A DNA stretch of 10,231 bases from Gp22-AA3 sp964384905 (GTDB lineage Bacteria; Acidobacteriota; Polarisedimenticolia; Gp22-AA2): assembly GCA_964384905.1 (NCBI GenBank), contig CAYLND010000132.1:1-10231 (forward strand). Direction: 5' to 3'. The notes under the pieces were generated by a model that saw only the letters and a list, made by a program, of their open reading frames with translations, was not told the origin of the DNA and made no database searches. Each line of letters opens with the position of its first letter. The first letter of the stretch is position 1. The translations under genes were made by a program, and so were the position numbers. Below are positions 6,814 through 10,231 of this stretch, piece by piece.

Positions 6814-7409
6814 GCGGAATGATGGTGCTGAGCCTGCTTCTGGCGTTCGGCCTGGGATGCCTGCCGTTCTCCCAGATGATCGCGCAACGACGGGGCGTTG
6901 ATCTGAGGTCGGTCGGCAGCGGCAACATCGGGGCCACCAACCTGGCGCGTGCTCTCGGCTACGGCGCGGGCGCGGCCGGTCTGCTTTTCGACACGGCCAA
7001 AGGGGCCGCGGCCGTGGCGTTGGCGCGCGTCCTCTGCGGACACGGCGCCGGACCGGCGATCGCTGCGGTCCTGGCGGTCGCCGGGCATGTGTTCTCGCCT
7101 TTCCTGGGGTTCCGGGGCGGCAAAGGCGTCGCGACGGGCGCGGGTGCGTTCGCCGCCCTGGCGCCACGAGCGGCGCTCGTTGCCCTCGGTGTTTTCGCCG
7201 TCGTCGTGGCGATCGGTCGGGTTGTGGGGCTGGCGTCGGTCCTGGCCGCCCTTGCCCTGCCTCTGGCCTGTTATTTCCTGCAAGCGAGGAGGGGGGTGAC
7301 CGTGGCGGCGGCGCTGGTCGCGACGCTGGTGATCGTCCGACATCGCGAGAATCTCATCCGCCTGGCGCGCGGCAGCGAGAGCCGGCTGGGAGAACGGGGA
7401 ACCTCGTGA
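6810..7409 (+). CDS. plsY: Acyl-phosphate:glycerol-3-phosphate 1-O-acyltransferase
   Basis: Integral membrane enzyme that moves an acyl chain from acyl phosphate (made by PlsX, not in this window) to the sn-1 position of glycerol-3-phosphate, giving lysophosphatidic acid. At 199 aa it is of normal length. All family motifs are present: GSGNIGATNLAR (36-47), FDTAKG (60-65), the GGKGVAT loop (103-109) preceded by GHVFSPFLGF (92-101), and HRENLIRL (178-185). Hydrophobic helices alternate with these loops. The GTG start at 6810 overlaps the thpR stop (GTGA) and follows a strong GGGAGG ribosome site. The ATGs at 6819 and 6822 are possible alternatives that would lose only a few residues. The C-terminus overlaps gpsA, which makes its substrate, a common and functionally logical pairing. 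Confidence 0.96.
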   Translation: MSGMMVLSLLLAFGLGCLPFSQMIAQRRGVDLRSVGSGNIGATNLARALGYGAGAAGLLFDTAKGAAAVALARVLCGHGAGPAIAAVLAVAGHVFSPFLGFRGGKGVATGAGAFAALAPRAALVALGVFAVVVAIGRVVGLASVLAALALPLACYFLQARRGVTVAAALVATLVIVRHRENLIRLARGSESRLGERGTS

Positions 7410-8452
7410 TCGGCATGCGGGAGGTCGAGGCGCCGCGTCGCGGGTCGCCGGCGGGGCACGTCGCGATCATCGGAGCGGGCTCGTGGGGAACGGCGCTGGC
7501 GCTGCACCTGGCGCGCTCCGGCGGGCGGTGCGTTCTCTGGGCCCGGAGGGCCGACGCGGCGGCGGCCTTGGAGGCCGCCCGCGAAAACCCCGGCTACCTG
7601 CCCGGCCATCGCTTCCCGGAGAATCTGGAAGTGACGGGGAGTCTGGCGGACGCGGTGCGTATGGCCCGCATCGTGCTGTTCGCGGTGCCGGCGCAGTCCA
7701 GCCGGCCCGTCTACCGATCGGCATCAGCGCACTTGCGCGATTCGGCGGACCTGGTCATCGCCTCGAAGGGGATCGAGCAGGACAGTCTGCTGCGTCTCTC
7801 GGAGGTGCTGGCCCAGGAGGCGGGGCACGAGTTCGGTGCGCGGGCGGCCGTCTTGTCGGGGCCGAGCTTCGCGGCCGAGACCGCGCGTGGCGATCCGACC
7901 GCCGTCGTCGTGGCGTCGGCCGACGCAGAGGCGGCCGGCCGCGTGCAGACCGAGCTGTCGCACGACAACCTGCGCGTCTACAGGAACGCCGATCTCGTCG
8001 GTGTGGAGATCGCCGGGGCGCTGAAGAACGTCGTCGCCCTCGCGACCGGCATCGCGGAGGGCCTGGAGTTCGGCTCGAACACGCGCGCCGCGTTGATCAC
8101 GCGCGGTCTGGCGGAGATCGCGCGCCTCGGCGGTTGTCTGGGCGGCCGCGCCGCGACCTTCGCCGGACTGGCCGGCGCGGGCGATCTCATCCTCACCTGC
8201 ACCGGGTCGCTGAGCCGCAATCGATCGGTCGGAATCGAGATGGGGCGCGGTCGTCGCCTGGAAGACGTGCTCCGGGACATGCGCATGGTGGCCGAGGGGG
8301 TGGCGACCACGCGCGCCGCCGTGGCTCTCGGACGGCGCCACGGCGTCGAGCTCCCGATCGCCCAGAAGGTCCACCAGGTGCTGTTCGAAGCGGTTCCGGC
8401 GCGTGATGCGGTGGCGGACCTGCTGGCGCGGCCGGTCAGGGAGGAGACGTGA
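7406..8452 (+). CDS. gpsA: NAD(P)-dependent sn-glycerol-3-phosphate dehydrogenase
   Basis: Cytoplasmic enzyme that reduces dihydroxyacetone phosphate to sn-glycerol-3-phosphate, the backbone for phospholipids. In the 348-aa protein a Rossmann nucleotide-binding loop IIGAGSWG lies at residues 21-28. ASKGIE, then LSGPSFAAE, mark the middle of the fold, the catalytic lysine is K207 in GALKNV, and LAGAGDLILTCTG followed by SRNR (270-273) forms the conserved C-terminal substrate site. GTG at 7406 overlaps the plsY stop (GTGA) and has GGGGA six bases upstream. This gives about 17 residues before the Rossmann strand, longer than usual; ATG at 7415 is an alternative that removes three. It is translationally coupled to plsY upstream and to the PHP phosphatase downstream. 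Confidence 0.96.
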   Translation: MIGMREVEAPRRGSPAGHVAIIGAGSWGTALALHLARSGGRCVLWARRADAAAALEAARENPGYLPGHRFPENLEVTGSLADAVRMARIVLFAVPAQSSRPVYRSASAHLRDSADLVIASKGIEQDSLLRLSEVLAQEAGHEFGARAAVLSGPSFAAETARGDPTAVVVASADAEAAGRVQTELSHDNLRVYRNADLVGVEIAGALKNVVALATGIAEGLEFGSNTRAALITRGLAEIARLGGCLGGRAATFAGLAGAGDLILTCTGSLSRNRSVGIEMGRGRRLEDVLRDMRMVAEGVATTRAAVALGRRHGVELPIAQKVHQVLFEAVPARDAVADLLARPVREET

Positions 8453-9243
8453 TCGATCTCCACAATCACCTGCTGCCGGGCATCGACGACGGGGCCCGGA
8501 AGCTCGAGGAGACGCTGGAGTTCCTGCGGATCGCTCACCGAGACGGGGTGCGCGTCGTGGTGGCCACGCCCCACATGAAGCCCGGGGTCTACGACAATAC
8601 CCGCGACATCATTCTGCAGCGGGTCGCCCTGGTGCGCGAGGCGCAGAGGGGTGACGAGTCGGAGGGCGTCACGCTTCTGCCCGGGGCGGAGGTGTATTAC
8701 ACGGCCGACCTCATCCGACGGTCCCGGGCGAACGAGCTGATGACCATCGGCGACCGCAGCCGATACATCCTCCTGGAGCTGCCGTACCAGCAGTCGCCGA
8801 TGCAGGTCGACGAGACGATCTTCCAGCTCCGGCTCCTGGGCATCACGCCCCTCATGGCGCACCCGGAGCGGGTGGCCTATTACCTCGCCGACATCGAGCG
8901 GGTGGCCGCCTCCGTCCGGCTCGGCGCGCTGACCCAGGTGACCGGCGCCTCGCTCACCGGCCGGTTCGGCGACAAGGCGCGCGACTTCGCGCGCGCTCTT
9001 CTGGAACGGAATCTCATTCACGTCCTCGCCTCCGACGCTCATGACGTGCGCTACCGTCCGGCGGTGCTCTCCGAGGCGGTGCAGGCCGCGGCCTCGTTGA
9101 TCGGGGAGGGCGCGGCGCGCCGCCTGGTGGAGGACAACCCGCAGGCGATCCTCGATGGCCGCGAGATCGACGTGCAGGAAGCTCCCTCCCGCCCACGACG
9201 TCGCGGGCTCCTGGAAAGGCTGCGGCACCTCCTGCCGCGATGA
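8449..9243 (+). CDS. CpsB/CapC/YwqE-type PHP-domain phosphatase (putative protein-tyrosine phosphatase)
   Basis: Metal-dependent phosphatase of the PHP superfamily. Characterised relatives (CpsB, YwqE) dephosphorylate BY-type tyrosine kinases that control capsule or exopolysaccharide export. The 264-aa protein has the metal-binding sites in order: DLHNHLLPGIDDG (res 3-15, H5 and H7), TPH (H42), the acidic E81 in GAEVYYTAD, HPER (H138-R141) and SDAHD (195-199). The C-terminus is Arg-rich (RPRRRGLLERLRHLLPR). The GTG start at 8449 overlaps the gpsA stop and follows GGGAGGAG, a strong site with a short spacer. No BY-kinase, Wzx/Wzy or capsule gene is present in the window, so the natural target is unknown; other PHP phosphoesterase substrates are possible. 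It is the last gene of the operon, and no hairpin terminator follows. Confidence 0.87.
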   Translation: MIDLHNHLLPGIDDGARKLEETLEFLRIAHRDGVRVVVATPHMKPGVYDNTRDIILQRVALVREAQRGDESEGVTLLPGAEVYYTADLIRRSRANELMTIGDRSRYILLELPYQQSPMQVDETIFQLRLLGITPLMAHPERVAYYLADIERVAASVRLGALTQVTGASLTGRFGDKARDFARALLERNLIHVLASDAHDVRYRPAVLSEAVQAAASLIGEGAARRLVEDNPQAILDGREIDVQEAPSRPRRRGLLERLRHLLPR

Positions 9244-9272
9244 TTTACAAAAGTCGTTCCGTTTGATAGGAT
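9244..9272 (+). promoter_or_regulatory. Sigma-70-like promoter for the TPR-ftsY unit
   Basis: TTTACA at 9244-9249 matches the -35 consensus at five of six bases and begins immediately after the phosphatase stop codon. After exactly 17 nt comes TAGGAT at 9267-9272, matching the -10 consensus at four of six. The stretch is A/T-rich against a very GC-rich background. Transcription would start near 9279, giving a leader of about 50 nt before the TTG start. Confidence 0.6.
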
Positions 9273-9330
9273 TACGTCTCGGCGGCCGGGTGGAAATGCA
9301 CGCCCGCCGGCGCATTGAAACGAGGAGAGA

Positions 9331-10020
9331 TTGCGGCGTTCGCGTCGTGTGCCCACCCGGGCGGTGTCATTCGTCCTCACCGTGGCCTTTTTTTGCCTTG
9401 CACCCGGATTGCCGGCGCTGGCGCGATCGGCGAAGCGGGACGAGGCACAGCGATATTTCCGGCTGGCCCAGGTGCAATACGAGCAGGGGCGTACGCGTGA
9501 GGCGATCGATTCTCTCGAGAAGTCCCTCAAATTGGACGCGGACTATGCCGAGGCTCACTATTATCTCGGGTTCATCCACTACCAGCAGAGCGAGTACAAG
9601 CCGGCCGAGAAGGAGTTCCGCAAGGCGATCCGACTGAACCCTTACTACACGGACGCCCACAATCACCTGGGCCTGGTCTACCGCGAGACCAAGGATTACG
9701 ACAAGGCCCTCTCCGAGTTCCAGACGGCTCTCAACGACAAGTCGTACGTCTCCCAGGAGAAGATCTATTTCAACATCGGCCACCTGTATCTGGCGCGCGC
9801 CATGTACCCCGAGGCGATCGCCAGCTTCCAGAAATCGCTGGCCGTGAAACCGGATTATCTGCGCGGCATGCTCGGGCTGGGAACCGCCTACGCGCGGGCC
9901 GGTCAGAAGGATCTGGCCGACAAGGAGCTGCGCAAGGTGGTCAGCCTCGGCCCCGACTCGCCCGAGGCGGCCGAGGCGCAGCAGCTGCTCGACAGGAAGG
10001 ACAAGCCGGCAGGGACATGA
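9331..10020 (+). CDS. Exported tetratricopeptide-repeat protein
   Basis: A 229-aa protein with a signal peptide (basic MRRSRRVPTR, a hydrophobic core around residues 11-24, probable cleavage after PALA near residue 31), followed by about five TPR units from residue 35 to 225. Typical repeat signatures are LGFIHYQQSEY, LGLVYRETKDY, IGHLYLARAMYPEA and LGTAYARAGQKDLA, each with the Ala/Gly/Pro pattern of TPR helices. TPR arrays bind partner proteins, so it is likely a periplasmic assembly factor. It resembles the PilF/Tgl group that helps type IV pilus secretin assembly, but I cannot confirm that and no pilus gene is in view. TTG at 9331 is chosen because a GAGGAGAG site sits just upstream at 9322-9329 and it gives a full signal peptide; GTG at 9349 is a weaker choice. 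The Cys in AFFC is not a good lipobox. Its last four bases overlap the ftsY start (ATGA). Confidence 0.85.
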   Translation: MRRSRRVPTRAVSFVLTVAFFCLAPGLPALARSAKRDEAQRYFRLAQVQYEQGRTREAIDSLEKSLKLDADYAEAHYYLGFIHYQQSEYKPAEKEFRKAIRLNPYYTDAHNHLGLVYRETKDYDKALSEFQTALNDKSYVSQEKIYFNIGHLYLARAMYPEAIASFQKSLAVKPDYLRGMLGLGTAYARAGQKDLADKELRKVVSLGPDSPEAAEAQQLLDRKDKPAGT

Positions 10021-10231
10021 CGGCGCCGGAGTCGCCCAAGGGCGTCGGACGGATCGAGCGACTCCGTCGGGGGCTGCGCCGGACCCGGGAAGGGATCCTG
10101 GGGCGCCTCGGCACGCTGTTCCGGTCGGGCGCCACCGGACCGGATTGGAGCGACGCCCTCGAGACGGCGCTGATCCAGGCCGATCTGGGCCCGCGGGCCG
10201 CGGAGCGCATCGTCGCGGCGGTGGCGGCCGG
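10017..10231 (+). CDS. ftsY: Signal recognition particle receptor FtsY, 3' end outside the window
   Basis: Only the first 71 codons are visible. They match the N-domain of an SRP-type GTPase: RIERLRRGLRRTREGILGRL (res 12-31), then LF and a segment ending LETALIQADLGPRAAERI. The conserved ALIQADLG corresponds to the LI-x-AD-x-G motif of FtsY, and the 'GL-x-x-TR' pattern favours FtsY over Ffh. The acidic A domain found in E. coli FtsY is absent; only about ten residues precede the N-domain. The G domain with its nucleotide-binding motifs lies beyond the window. ATG at 10017 overlaps the TPR stop (ATGA) with AGGGA just upstream, so the two genes are coupled. FtsY docks ribosome-SRP complexes at the membrane for co-translational insertion. 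Confidence 0.85.
   Translation, partial: MTAPESPKGVGRIERLRRGLRRTREGILGRLGTLFRSGATGPDWSDALETALIQADLGPRAAERIVAAVAA

Noticed and set aside
5887..7167. 426-codon minus-strand frame over cinA, thpR and plsY
   Set aside because: Arg/Pro-rich shadow with no domain signatures and no plausible start context.
8977..8994. Strong GCGCGCG/CGCGCGC hairpin inside the phosphatase gene
   Set aside because: It encodes the ordinary Ala-Arg-Asp-Phe-Ala-Arg run with GC-rich codons, has no U run, and is mid-gene.
7978..9315. 445-codon minus-strand frame over gpsA and the PHP phosphatase
   Set aside because: Antisense to two well-supported genes; composition is that of a reverse-complement shadow.
9382..9399. 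Possible lipobox (AFFC) in the TPR protein signal peptide
   Set aside because: Phe at -1 is not a small residue, so lipoprotein signal peptidase is unlikely to act; ALA near residue 31 fits ordinary signal peptidase cleavage.
1..10231. Search for CRISPR arrays, tRNA or rRNA genes, insertion sequences and long direct repeats
   Set aside because: No regularly spaced repeats, cloverleaf-like sequences, transposase motifs or terminal repeats were seen; almost all sequence is accounted for by genes.

Overview
This is a GC-rich bacterial chromosome segment (about two thirds G+C) packed with housekeeping genes. There are no mobile elements, CRISPR arrays or RNA genes that I can see. PlsY-type acylation, a TPR exporter-type protein, FtsY, an undecaprenyl-type GT-C glycosyltransferase and many GTG starts indicate a bacterium with a GC-rich genome. 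The overall style (CinA variant, gene order) reminds me of Acidobacteriota or a similar deep-branching Gram-negative phylum, but the window holds no marker that settles this.

Layout. (1) Positions 1-1466, plus strand: the 3' part of a multi-membrane-span GT-C/PMT-type glycosyltransferase that begins before the window. (2) Positions 1485-2933, minus strand: a phosphoglucomutase/phosphomannomutase-family enzyme, convergent with the glycosyltransferase and ended by a clear intrinsic terminator whose loop contains its stop codon. (3) Positions 2934-3069: a 136-bp divergent intergenic region with a candidate promoter for the next unit. (4) Positions 3070-9243, plus strand: a tightly packed run of eight genes, pgsA, DUF502 membrane protein, plsC-type acyltransferase, cinA, thpR, plsY, gpsA and a CpsB/YwqE-type PHP phosphatase. 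Several junctions are 4-nt GTGA stop/start overlaps, so this is almost certainly one operon. (5) Positions 9244-9330: a short gap with a good sigma-70-like promoter. (6) Positions 9331-10231: an exported TPR protein overlapping the start of ftsY, which runs off the window.

Functionally, the large operon is dominated by membrane phospholipid synthesis. GpsA makes sn-glycerol-3-phosphate, PlsY adds the first acyl chain, a PlsC-type enzyme adds the second, and PgsA joins CDP-diacylglycerol to glycerol-3-phosphate to make phosphatidylglycerophosphate. PlsX, CdsA and the PGP phosphatase are not in the window. CinA and ThpR (nucleotide/RNA-end metabolism) sit in the middle. The PHP phosphatase, GT-C glycosyltransferase and phosphohexomutase hint at surface polysaccharide or glycolipid metabolism nearby. 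The last unit links a secreted TPR protein to the SRP receptor.

I did not find convincing evidence of an undescribed multi-gene system. The best leads are the DUF502 protein overlapping pgsA, the CpsB-like phosphatase coupled to gpsA without visible capsule genes, and the TPR-ftsY pair.
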